Notes under the pieces: generated by a model | Seen by the model: the letters and a program-made list of their open reading frames with translations, nothing else | Database searches by the model: none | What the model was told of the DNA's origin: nothing | Translations under genes and position numbers: made by a program | In this document: one piece after another, positions 35,355-45,657 of the stretch | Position numbering within the stretch: position 1 is the stretch's first letter | Layout of the letters: each line of letters begins with the position of its first letter | DNA from: Rhizopus arrhizus | Lineage: Eukaryota; Mucoromycota; Mucoromycetes; Mucorales; Rhizopodaceae | Assembly (NCBI GenBank): GCA_024220505.1 | Contig: JAKZZE010000033.1 | Span: 1 to 64,000, forward strand | DNA: 64,000 nucleotides | Reading direction: 5' to 3'

Positions 35355-35909
35355 ATGCAACAACCTGTTCAACAAACAAGTCGACTGGACTTTTTATTTA
35401 ATGCGAGCCATGTTATGTTCAGCCAGTGCCCTTCACTATCAAGGTATTATATGAATGAATTTCAGCAGACGATGAATGAATATGAGTTGAAACCAACAAA
35501 ACAAATCGAAAGACTTGCCTGTCAAAGCTGTGGAGAAATAGCCATACCCGGTTTGAATACTAGAGTGAATATCATACAAAAAAATAGAAGGGAAAAGAAA
35601 AAGATGAAGAAACAAACAAAGAATTTGGTAGAGTCTACTTGCTTAACATGTGGACGAGTAAAGATCTTTCACGGTTCATTCAAAAATAAAATGAAGATAA
35701 AACCATCCAGTGTTCCTACTACAGTCATCACATCACTGACAGACAAGATACCAAATAAAACAACACAGACTGTAGTCAAAGTAGAAGAAACAAACAAGAA
35801 AAAGAAGAACAAGGGCAAAAACAATAATCTTAAAGCATTATTAGCCAAACAGCAAACAAACAATAGCAGTAATAATGGTAGTTTAGGTGATTTTTTATCT
35901 GGTTTATAA
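35355..35909 (+). CDS. RNase P/MRP protein, Rpr2/Rpp21/Snm1 family (184 aa)
   Basis: Single exon. The N-terminal helical part (RLDFLFNASHVMFSQCPSLS, YYMNEFQQTMNEYELKP) is followed by two zinc-binding Cys pairs, ACQSCGEIAIPG and STCLTCGRVKIFHG, the arrangement of the Rpr2/Rpp21/Snm1 zinc ribbon. The C-terminal third is Lys/Asn/Thr-rich and disordered. Such proteins are subunits of RNase P (tRNA 5' maturation) or RNase MRP (rRNA processing); the sequence does not decide which. It converges with the SAM/HMG gene, 142 bp apart. Confidence 0.82.
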   Translation: MQQPVQQTSRLDFLFNASHVMFSQCPSLSRYYMNEFQQTMNEYELKPTKQIERLACQSCGEIAIPGLNTRVNIIQKNRREKKKMKKQTKNLVESTCLTCGRVKIFHGSFKNKMKIKPSSVPTTVITSLTDKIPNKTTQTVVKVEETNKKKKNKGKNNNLKALLAKQQTNNSSNNGSLGDFLSGL

Positions 35910-36051
35910 ATACACACATAATACATGAATGAACAGTATATTTTATATACAGCACATACAATAGAATGAAGAGAAATGAGGAAAGAAAGGAGGGAGAGAT
36001 GAGGAAGATATACAGATTTATATATAATTTTTTTTTTTTTTTGGTTTGTTC

Positions 36052-37065
36052 TTACTTGCATGTTGAAGATGTGTTATTATTTTCGCTGTTTTGATGATTA
36101 GAATTATTATTATCAGCATTTAATAAATAAAATGGATATTGTCTTGGTGGTTGTATCGCATTATCATCTAATGCTGATTTATTATTAGTCTGCTTCTTTC
36201 TTGGTCTACCCACAGGACGAGCAGCCGCTTCATTTTCAGCTTTAAAATCAAACAAGTATTGTTGATATCTTTTATAAGAATCTGTTTTTTGATATTCTTC
36301 AATTTCTTTTAAATACTTTTCTCTTGCTTTTAATGCTTTTGTTTCATAAAGTTCTTTTTCTTCTGCTGAAATGCTCTTCCACCGATCACCAATGATCTTG
36401 GCTAAATCAGTAAAAGATCTATTCTGTTGTTTTAATTCTGCTCTTATATCGTTTGAAAACATGACATAAGCTGAAGGTGGTTTTACTGGTGCGTTCGTAT
36501 CTGGTTTAGGATGTCTGTGATATTTTCTTTTCCACAATCGGTGCACATTGTCACTAGTGACTGCCTCTTCTTCAGTGGATGACATTCCACTTTGTGCGCT
36601 CATCGTACCTGCCGATGGATAAGGATGATTGTATTCTACTATTTGTGAATAAGGTTGTAAGGTACTTGTGATGGGTGAATTTTGAATGGATGGTGAAGTA
36701 CAAGTGGTGGTAGTGATTGGATCAGAAGCAGTGTTATTATTCATGTCGTTATTGCTGTTGGATAAACTATAATTAACAGAAGTGGGTTCGATATTTAAAG
36801 GTACATTGGGTGGTATTCCCTTTGCATTGGCTACTGCTCTTTGTAATAACTATCATTACGTTAACATCCTATGAAATCATCCTTATTCTCTATTTACTCT
36901 TCTATGTCCTCTTTTTACTTGCATTTGTATAAGATCAATTTCAGTTATTTCTAATAATGATTCAATCCTTTCAAATCCTTCTTCAATAAACACATCAAAA
37001 TACTGTAATAATCCACATTGACTTAAGAATATTTCTACTTCTTTTTGTTGTTTATTACTGGACAT
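36052..37065 (-). CDS. SAM-domain plus HMG-box protein with AT-hook (321 aa)
   Basis: Two exons: 37065-36898 and 36849-36052. Residues about 5-60 form a SAM domain (EIFLSQCGLLQYFDVFIEEG, LLEITEIDLIQM, KRGHRRLLQRA). A Ser/Thr/Asn-rich linker follows, then an HMG box beginning KPPSAYVMFSNDIRAELKQQ and continuing through IIGDRWKSISAEEKELYE and KEIEEYQKT. An AT-hook-like GRPRKK comes after. The C-terminus is Asn-rich. The combination suggests a nuclear DNA-binding protein that self-associates or binds partners via SAM. It is not the Mucorales sexM/sexP mating HMG protein, which lacks SAM as far as I know. Specific role unknown. Confidence 0.85.
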
Positions 37066-38892
37066 ATTTCAAATTATTGTATTGATTTATCATTCGAATC
37101 ATACAAATTGATATAAAAAAAGAAAAAGGGAGAGAAAATAAGATTCCCCCCCCCCGTTTTCAAGCAAAAAAAAAAATAACAAAAACAAAAAGAACAAAAT
37201 AGAATACTTTTTGGTATATTTTGATAATCCGCTGTAAAATAAATCAAGTTGTACTACATTCAACTCTTTTCTTTATTTCCAAACATTTAAAGAAAACAAA
37301 GAAAGGCACATATGCGTCTATCTATTTACTTTTTCATTCATTTATTTAATAAAAGAACCTTTTTTAGAGTCTAAAAGAACACATCATTTTTTTCTTTTAC
37401 ATTGTCACACCTTGCCCCTCCCCCCCTTTTTTTTTTTCTTTCAATCTTCGATTTTTGATCTTTTAGTATAAAGTTGCTTATTTGACAGATTTCCCCCCTT
37501 TTGGAGCTTAAAAAAATAAGGGAAAACAAAATTCCTCCATAAAAATTCATTATGCGTAAATTATTTATATCATTAAATATTTGTTCATTTTAAAAAAAAG
37601 AAACTTTATTTTTGGGCATATAGTACATACTAGTTTACAATGTGGTTTATATAAAACATGTTCTCCTTTTTCAATAACAAAAAAAAAGAGGGCGCCAAAG
37701 ATATGCCACACTATGCATTCGGCATAATAAACACACAGCCCTTTACCGGATATTTTCGATGTGAAATTTTCGTACTTTGGTGGTAATTTAAAACTCAGTA
37801 ATGCACAGTTGGGTGTAAGGATTGACTGATAAGCGATAGAAGAATCTGTTTGTATTTTCCACAAGAAAATGGTTCTTTCTTGTACAAAACATTCTATACT
37901 TTATGAATACGATTGTAATATATGTATGTGTGTGTGTGTGAATGACACTTTTATTACATTTGATTTCTATTCTCCTTAATTATGCCTGATATCAATACTC
38001 CTAATTTTAAAAGCTCTAAATTATTTAGTGTTCTTTGATCTTTATCAAGTAAACCAGCATAAATTTTGAATTTACTATATAGAAATATAAAAAGCAAAGT
38101 CATTTTCGCTATTGACCTAAAAAGAACAAGATGAATTTCTTAAAGACGTTGAGATTCATATGGTGTATAAGATATGATAAACAGCCAATCCTTTTTATTT
38201 ACACAATTTTCTTTATTAAAACTATCAATTATGCGTATAGGTAATAAAATTACGTTTTCATAATATTTAATTAGAGAGAAGCAACTTTTATATATAAAAT
38301 ATATAATAGAATTTATATAAAACCAGCATAGAAAATATTCGTATACAGCTCTTTGCATTCTGGTACCTGAACTAGCAAAACCCTTCCTTTACTGATATCA
38401 TCGACTCTTTTTTTTTTAGGTGATAAACTTACTACGCAAATTATTTCAATCAATACTTCTCTTCTTCTTGAGCTTAAAGTACATATCTTTAGACTTGTGC
38501 TCTATTTCTTCATATTCATTCATTTTGTTTGCAGAAAAGAGATGATCTGACATATACTTTTATTCGGTAACCCTACCTTTTTTCAGTTAGCATCACTTTT
38601 AGTATCGTTGTACTAAACAATTCTAAACATGCACCTGCTCATCCTATTCTTTTACCACCCCCTTTTTTGACGTGAAGTCACACAAGCTTTCAACTTGCCA
38701 TGTCTGTGTGATTCCTGCATAATGATTAGAACTGCGGAGGATAAATTTTAGTTGATTCCAAGGATAAGCCATTGGGTTTGCAAGTTTTCAAAATAAATCG
38801 GACGACAAAGTTTATTGAATTTCTTTCACTCTCTCTCTCTCTTTTTTTTTTTTTTTTTTTTTTTTTTTCACTCTCTCTCTTTTTTATAAAAC
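37066..38892. other. Intergenic, 1.8 kb; no confident gene
   Basis: A+T-rich, with C and A runs (37146-37154, 37166-37178) and a (TG)n tract near 37923-37940. Two minus-strand ORFs (37565-37864 and 38140-38358) have no recognisable sequence. The second could be spliced to a downstream open stretch ending near 37959, but support is weak. A CT/T tract at 38829-38885 sits directly upstream of the oxidase start. Confidence 0.4.
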
Positions 38893-40042
38893 ATGAAGCT
38901 GTTCCAAATCTTGTTATTTATCATAAACACAGTATATGCCATAGATTATTTCGACATATTAAAAAAGGAATTGTACAATGATTCGGTTGAGAAAGTTCGC
39001 AATTTTTATATTACTGCAGAGGAAGTCATTTGGGATTATGCGAGTCAAAGTGATTCTAAGCCATGTAAATAAAATAAACTATAAAAAAGAAATGGAAATA
39101 ATCAAGAAAAATAGCAGCACATATGCTTGGCACAAAGTACTATAAAGCTCTTTATTATGAATATACAGATATTACTTTTACAAAGAAAAAGGAGAAATAC
39201 AAGTGGCAAGGTAACATGGGCCCTATCCTAAAGGCAGAAGTTGGAGAAACTATCGTGGTTCATTTTTGGAATAAAGCAACTCGACCTTTGACGATACATC
39301 CTCATGTAATAAAAGAAGGTAGTTGTTAAAATTAATTATAACCGTCTTTTAGGGTGTATTCTATGAATTCGAAAGTGAAGGAGCTGTTTTTAAAGATGGA
39401 TATGAAAAATCTGCTGTTGAGCCAAATCAAACTTTTACTTACACTTGGAAAGTATTACCTCGGGCTGGACCAGGACCTGCAGATGGAAACTCAGTTGTAT
39501 GGGGATATCATTCTCACTTGTCTGAAGCAGATATCTATATGGGCCTTTATGGTGCAATCATCATCTATAGACCAGGTACAATATCAAATGATGAAATTGT
39601 TACTTCCTTCTTTGGTAAAAATATATATTACGGCTTGAATGACAGACATTTTGCTGACTTGTTGACAGTATCCGATGAAGATGAATCACCTTATATAAAG
39701 AAAACAATATCTGATCTTTACCTTAAACAAGATACTCACAGAAAATCTAATTCTTTTGATGTTATCAATGGACTCATTCACTCTTCTCCTTCAGATCTAG
39801 TATTTAAAAAGAATAAGGTAGTCTGGCATCTTATTGGCTGGGGCACCCACTGGGATATTCACTATGTAAAATGGGAACATGGCAAGGCAGTCTTGAATGA
39901 CAAGCAAGTTGATCAAGTTCGTCTCTTTCCTGCATCATTCTATACCGTCAATCTACAATTTAATGAATCAGGTCAGTGGAAATTTGGTTATTTAGACCAG
40001 AAAAGTGAAGGTATGACCATGTATTACAATGTCAGCTTATAA
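38893..40042 (+). CDS. Secreted multicopper-oxidase-like (cupredoxin) protein lacking the C-terminal Cys-His copper motif (350 aa)
   Basis: Three exons: 38893-39064, 39115-39305 and 39353-40042. The signal peptide MKLFQILLFIINTVYA is followed by two cupredoxin-like domains. The first has copper-ligand motifs THPH-type TIHPHGVFY and WGYHSHL, as in ferroxidase/ceruloplasmin/laccase domain 1. The second ends GYLDQKSEGMTMYYNV where active enzymes have an HCH...M/L motif; neither Cys nor His is present. At 350 aa it is shorter than laccases or Fet3 (about 500-600) and closer to a single ceruloplasmin domain pair. Oxidase activity is therefore doubtful; copper binding or an interaction role is possible. 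It ends 23 bp from the Oca-type gene on the other strand. Confidence 0.8.
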
Positions 40043-40065
40043 TTTTTATTTTTATTATTTACAAC

Positions 40066-41402
40066 TCATAAATCTGTTAATCCTTCTAAAGCTAAGGCTT
40101 CTAATGTTCGACTGATTGCTTCTGTATCGAACCTAGATCCTTTTTCTGCTTCATAAATTTCGGCCAGTTCTTCATCTGTGAGCATCATATTATAGTCTTC
40201 TCCGTTTATGTAAAGGTGTAGATTTGATGAACTTGTCACGCCACGCTTTAGATATTCTACTTGATCTAAGCCGTCCATCATCACACCATCCACATCCACA
40301 TCGACGTCTACCAAATAAGGGTTCTTTGTATTCTCTGTCTCTTTTTTACTTCCTAATTCTAATGATGTTGATTGCATATCATTTATAAATGTCTCGTCTA
40401 CTGCAGAGGTTGAGGATACCGGCAACAAAGGCACATTATTTATGTTGTTGTTTGCTATTGCAGCCCCATTTGTGTTATTATTGTTGTTACCAATGCTGCT
40501 GCTGCTGTTGCTTACACTACTTGTTCCTGATCTATGTCTGCCAACAGGTGAATTTGGCTCGAATAAGTTATCCAGCAAGTCTAAATGAGTTATATTAAGC
40601 ACGCATGTATTGAGCCATCATTTCTTTACCATTTTTTCTCCTTTTATAGTAATCTTCCTTTTCCTTTTCTCTCTTTTCCTTCAAATCCTTCAATTCCCTT
40701 TCTTCCTCTGTCATCATTTCCGAATTTAAGAATTTAAGTCGTAAACTTGAATGCTTTCTAAACTTGACCTCTCCTCCCCATAACCAAACGGGAAGCGTGA
40801 TAGGTATCGTCACTTCAAAATTCTTGAAATTCTCGATAAACTCAAACTCTTCACTCGAGATAACGTTGGTGTGCAAGTTGCGTGCAAACTCACTCATCGC
40901 ACTCGAGTTGCTCCACATTTGTAGCTTTCGTAAACAGGCAATCACTAAGCCTGTCACATCAGCTCCGTCTAGACAGTGAATATAGAGTGGATGATTGGCT
41001 GGATCTATAATGAACTTTATATTTTTTTTTTATCGAGATGAACAAGTGTTTTGTAACAATGTCTTTTTGGGATTTTTTACTTGTAATGCCATTAGTGTTT
41101 TATTATAAGTTAAAGGAATGTTGTCTTCTTTCATTTTGTCTACATTCAAATGAATCATTTGAATATTGTTTTCTTTACAAAACTGTTGCATCTCTGGCAT
41201 CAGTTTGTCTGGGATTAGTGAAAGTATTGTTTTTAACTGTAATCTGCAAATGAACAATGTTTAGTTGAAAATATTGCATGCATATTTCTTTGTACCTTTT
41301 CAAAAATCGTTTATTTCTAGGCTTAGGATATCCACCTCTAAAAAGTGTTTCTTCCACCATAGAAAAACGAAAAGGTGGTATTAAGTTTGGTAATTTATTC
41401 AT
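40066..41402 (-). CDS. Atypical Oca/Siw14-type dual-specificity phosphatase-like protein (389 aa)
   Basis: Four exons: 41402-41296, 41243-41081, 41014-40630 and 40580-40066. The N-terminus is typical of the plant-and-fungi atypical DSP family: NLIPPFRFSMVEETLFRGGYP then LKTILSLIPDKL. The P-loop reads IHCLDGADVTGLV: the Cys is present but the invariant Arg of HCx5R is Val. A charged helical region (EREKEKEDYYKRRKN) and an Asn/Ser-rich C-terminal half follow. The last exon joins through a 49-nt intron (40629-40581) that removes an apparent stop. The missing Arg predicts no classical phosphatase activity; some yeast Oca proteins are likewise divergent. The gene starts 62 bp after CDC73 ends. Confidence 0.78.
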
Positions 41403-41464
41403 AGTGTAAGACGAAAAAATAAACGAAAATAAAAAATAAAAGAACGCTGGTGACTTTTTATTTA

Positions 41465-42938
41465 CTAGAAATTGAGGTATGATTTATGTGTTGCATTATA
41501 GCTGTCAAGTGCATCCCAAAATTGTGAAACAGCTGCTTTATCCATGTATCTCTTGTCTCGATGTATCTATAAATCGTTTTAGAATTTTACTAAAGTGTTT
41601 AAACTAATGGCTTACATTGATTTCAGAAACAGCCCATTCTGATACTGGAGGAGAGGTTTTATCTGATGTCCATTTAGGATGAAATCCTTTAACTATATTT
41701 ATATCCGCTATCATTATTTGTTATGTATTTATCATTTATTGCTTACCATTGCTAAACAAATCAACAGGTTTTTCCCACTTCCAACCTTTAAATTGCCATA
41801 ATTGGCCCGCAACAAACACACAGCATACACGATCCCAATCATTCTGTTTGAATTGTGCAATAGAATCCACAACATGATATGGCACTGATTGTCCGTTTGG
41901 CTTTTTACGTTCAACTATAACCCTTTCCGGCTTCTTTAATCCTTCATTTCTTAACTCTTGAGAGTCGACATATCTAAATAAAGTGTTATTATTCCATCTT
42001 TTTTCTTGCTTTTTTCTTTTTACATTTGATCTTCCAAAAACTGCTTGATGTTATAGAGTGTAAACTTGGCTGTGGGTGCGGCAGGTACAATAATAAGAGG
42101 AATTTTATCCTTGTTCGATAACTTTTGAGCTTTAACAGCTGCACTTGTCGCTACTGGTTTAGCACCATTGGCTTTATGAGTAGATGAAGGGTTTGTTTGT
42201 GAAACTTTGAAAAAAAAAATCAGTACGACAGATTGGTGTTTTTTGGTACTTTTTACCTCCTGATTTTGATGAGGTATTAAGACGACCATTAGCTGGAACT
42301 TCTTTTCCAAAAACCAATTGTTTAGCTAAATTAATAGCATGTGTAAAATTTTTTGTTCCTTTCAAAATAGATGTTTGAGTCACTGTTTCTCGCTCACGAC
42401 TAATGACTTGTTTGACCGATTTAATAGAATCCTCAGATTTGAGCGGTGCAGTTTTTGCCTTTTTGTTGGTGATTTCTTGTGAAGCACCTTCTTCACGTAC
42501 TCTTTTTTCTATAAAGTGAATTCAATAAAAAGTACATAATATCTTTATTTATTTCATTTTACCTGATGAGCTTAATTGTGTAATATTGGGAAGTTGATTA
42601 ACTTTGCCAGTAAGATAATCCAATATCTTTCTTCTGTCGACAATAGAAACATGTTCAATCTGTCGTGTTCGGCATTCTTTAAAATAAGCAGAATTGTCCA
42701 GCTGAGCATTTTGGACAAGAAAAATCAAGGTATCTAAAGCATATGTTTCACTATCAGCAGAGGTAGCACTCTTCTTAAAGTTGGTGGGTGTGTCGCGAAG
42801 AAATACAGAATCATCACTGAACTTTATGCTCTTTGCATCTGAAATGTTAGTCACAATAGATCCGGAAGCGTCCAGTAATGTGACGGGTTTGTTATGAATG
42901 GTTGATTCACGAAGTAGTGACAAAGGATCTTTTGACAT
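41465..42938 (-). CDS. CDC73: Paf1 complex subunit Cdc73/parafibromin (409 aa)
   Basis: Six exons: 42938-42563, 42508-42257, 42204-42024, 41973-41747, 41707-41616 and 41566-41465. The N-terminal helical domain (DPLSLLRESTIHNKPVTLLD, RKILDYLTGKV) precedes a Lys/Ser-rich linker. The C-terminal Ras-like Cdc73 domain then shows IPLIIVPAAPTAKFTLYNIK, QFLEDQ, NDWDRVCCVFVAGQLWQFKG, KGFHPKW and NIHRDKRYMDKAAVSQFWDA. Cdc73 couples the Paf1 complex to the phosphorylated Pol II and Spt5 tails during elongation, the same stage at which SET2 acts. It diverges from TSR3 with 339 bp between starts. Confidence 0.95.
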
Positions 42939-43277
42939 TGTATATAAAAGAAGAAAGTATGTCTTGTGAAAGAAAGAAGAGAGAAAAGAATAGATGAATT
43001 TTGTGGAATAAAGCTGCGATTAAATATTCTTTCAAATTGATGACGTGACTTATAGTTTATGAACGGAAACGCACAGAGTACAGGTAAATTGAAAAGGTTT
43101 AAGCCAGAAGAAAATGAGTGGTTTCTCTATGACCTTCTTTTTCATACTAATTTTGTACAATTAGCTTGAGAAGCATTGATTATCATTAGGATACATATGA
43201 ATTACTTTATTCTCAGCTGCTATTTGAAAGATTTTTTTGGTTTGTGATATTTTAAGCTTTTTTTTTTAATTCATAAA

Positions 43278-44527
43278 ATGGGTAAAAAGAATTCAGAAGA
43301 TTATACTCGAGGCAGTAAAAGCTCCAAAGGAAGTGGTTCAAAGGCAACTGGAAAGAGAAATGCTAGGTAAGAGTAGAAATTATTCCTGAAAAACAAGTTT
43401 TACGAGATAATATTTACTTTATCTATAAGCACTGCTAAAGGATCTAAATACGATCGCTATGCAAAAGCTAGCTACTTGACTCCTGGTGAAGAAGAACCGG
43501 GAAACTGTAAGCAAACTTAAATGATTTCTTTACAAAAAAAAATAGTGAAATAATTCGATCAATAAGTAGAAGAAAGTAGCGGATCAAGTATTCCTATGCC
43601 TGTGGCAATGTGGGTAAAGTATCTGTAGAAAAATTATATTAATAAAAGCACGCTCTAAAGTTCTTGTTGTAAATAGGATTTTAAGCACTGTGATCCCAAA
43701 CGTTGTTCTGGAGTCAAGTTGGCAAGATGTGATATGTTAAAAACTTTAAAATTAGGACAGCGTTTCCGAGGAATTGTTGCTAGGTAATTGAAATAGACGA
43801 ATTTAAATAATGTTTTCTTTACCAAACAATATCTAGTCCTGTTGGTGAAAAGGCAGTATCACCAGCTGACAGAAAGATTGTAGAGTTGTATGGCGCAGGT
43901 GTTGTTGATTGCTCGTGGGCAAGACTAGATGAAGTTCCATTTGCAAAAATCAGAGGGCCTACAGATCGTTTATTGCCTTATTTAGTGGCTACTAATCCTG
44001 TTAATTACGGCAAACCCTGGAAGTTAAACTGTGCTGAAGCTTTGGCTGCTATTTTTTATATCACTGGATTCCCAGAACACGGTGAAGCTTTATTATCCAA
44101 ATTTAAATGGGGTCACGCCTTTAAAAAGGTCAATGGGTAGGTTTTTCCAGGAGTAAATGAAATTGATTTGCTTGACACGTATTTACATAGAGGATTATTA
44201 TCGCGATATGCTAAATGTAAAGATTCCACTGATGTCGTGGCTGTTCAGAATGAATACCTTGCACAATTAGAGGAAGACGAACGATTAAAACAAGAAGAAG
44301 CCTCAAAAAAAGGCGATTTTAATGACAGTGACGATGACGATTTGTTGTTTAAAAATAACAATCGTGAAAATGCTTTTACTGCATTTGACGATTCTACTGA
44401 AGGTGAATATGATGAAGAAGAGGAAGAAGAGGAAGAAACTGAAGAGGACGAAGAAGAAGAGACAGATGGATCAGATATAGAAGAAGTCCAAGATAAGCTC
44501 GGCAATACACACATACACCATCATTAA
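43278..44527 (+). CDS. TSR3: 18S rRNA aminocarboxypropyltransferase Tsr3 (318 aa)
   Basis: Transfers the acp group from S-adenosylmethionine to the hypermodified pseudouridine of 18S rRNA. Six exons: 43278-43366, 43430-43506, 43567-43613, 43677-43783, 43837-44136 and 44191-44527. Core motifs: MPVAMWDFKHCDPKRCSG, VSPADRKIVELYGAGVVDCS, WARLDEVPFAKI, RLLPYLVATNPVNYGKPWKL, NCAEALAAIFYITGF and KFKWGHAF. The C-terminus is extremely acidic and ends HIHHH. An apparent in-frame TAG at about 44138 lies inside a 54-nt intron (44137-44190, GTAGGT...ACATAG), so the gene is intact. Confidence 0.94.
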
Positions 44528-44735
44528 TTGCTTTCCTACCAATTAGTAATTTCCTTTTCTTTTGTTATTGTAAATGATAATATATTTAGGTACCATCAAA
44601 AAGGTGTGTGCCATTGAAACAAGAGATGCAAATAAATGAAAATAGACTTAAACAAGTTTTTTTTAACAAAGTTCTTGAAAAGCGGATGTTATCATGAACT
44701 CCAAAAGGAATGCTTTGAAATTTTTCAAAATGTAA

Positions 44736-44999
44736 TTAAATATTCTTAGCTTTCTTTGTAGAGCTGTCACTGTAGCAAAATCTCTCGTGCATTTTATCTT
44801 GGATAGTATGCCAAATTGAAGGCACTATTATTTTTTTATTTTTCCTTTTTACAAACATTTCTAGCTCTCCATTCCTACTCTTACTGAATGTCATGTAGTG
44901 TTCATTGTTTTTAGCCATATGCGTTAAAATCAAATTGTTCACAACTTTGATCAATGCAAATGAAGACAGTGATGCGACAATAAAAAGGGTTTTCTGCAT
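44736..44999 (-). CDS. Small hypothetical protein with N-terminal membrane segment (87 aa)
   Basis: ATG-started ORF. Residues 1-25 (MQKTLFIVASLSSFALIKVV) form a hydrophobic segment that could be a signal anchor or mitochondrial membrane helix. The remainder is basic and polar with one Cys. I do not recognise it. It lies alone in the TSR3-RNR1 interval. It may be real or a chance ORF. Confidence 0.35.
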   Translation of the reverse strand: MQKTLFIVASLSSFALIKVVNNLILTHMAKNNEHYMTFSKSRNGELEMFVKRKNKKIIVPSIWHTIQDKMHERFCYSDSSTKKAKNI

Positions 45000-45657
45000 G
45001 TAATTCTGCTGTTATCTTTAAAGTTAACTTATTGGATTTTATTGCTCAGTTGTAGAAACTTGATGACAAATACAACGGAAATTCTAAGCTTCTTTTCTTT
45101 GCAAGATTATAATTTATTTATCAGACTTAATTAAATCGATAGTTTTACTTGTTAATATTAATTATATTTGTATTCATATCTTTAATCATTTTTCAGTGTT
45201 CTTTCAAAAGAGAGAGAGGAAGCTACACTTTTATGAATATACTTAACACCATATATGTCATTCGCTCAATATAAGTGTGTTGCAATTCAGACTCAGGTAC
45301 ACAAAATGCAAGTTGAAAGGCATCTTATATCCTTATCAAAATTTCATCTAGCATACCTCTTTAATTACATGTCAAAAGATTGATACGCTAGAGAAGCACG
45401 GTGATAATATACAGATAATAAAAAATACGAAAGATGCTAAATAGTATTGTGACGTCCATCGCGACGCGCTTTTGCTTATTCATTTACACGAAAAAAAAAA
45501 AATTAAAATAAAAATCGCGACTTGAAAGATTTTTCTTTTTTCTCTTCTCTCTTTCATATTTTTTATTATCCAAGATAAAAAATAAGATCCACTTCCAATT
45601 TTTGAAGTAGAATTCTTAAACATAAACCATTCTTGATTAGCAAAAAGTATACCAAAG
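45000..45657. promoter_or_regulatory. RNR1 upstream region; no gene seen
   Basis: About 650 bp of A+T-rich DNA. Near 45450-45470 and 45514-45520 there are short GC-rich spots (GCGACGCGC, TCGCGAC-like), one of which contains ACGCG, the core of MCB/MBF cell-cycle boxes that often control RNR genes in fungi. This functional reading is inference from a short motif. Confidence 0.35.

Noticed and set aside
37565..37864. 99-codon minus-strand ORF
   Set aside because: Low-complexity hydrophobic and basic composition, no start context, no domain.
39354..39638. 94-codon ORF inside the oxidase gene
   Set aside because: Frame shadow; the conserved IHPHGVFY join uses the GTAATA donor at 39306 and another frame.
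40066..40602. A separate 179-codon gene overlapping the Oca-type phosphatase end
   Set aside because: It begins without an ATG, and a 49-nt GT-AG intron joins it in frame to the phosphatase gene (total 390 codons including the stop).
44137..44139. In-frame stop in TSR3
   Set aside because: A 54-nt intron with good GTAGGT donor and ACATAG acceptor removes it and keeps the conserved frame.
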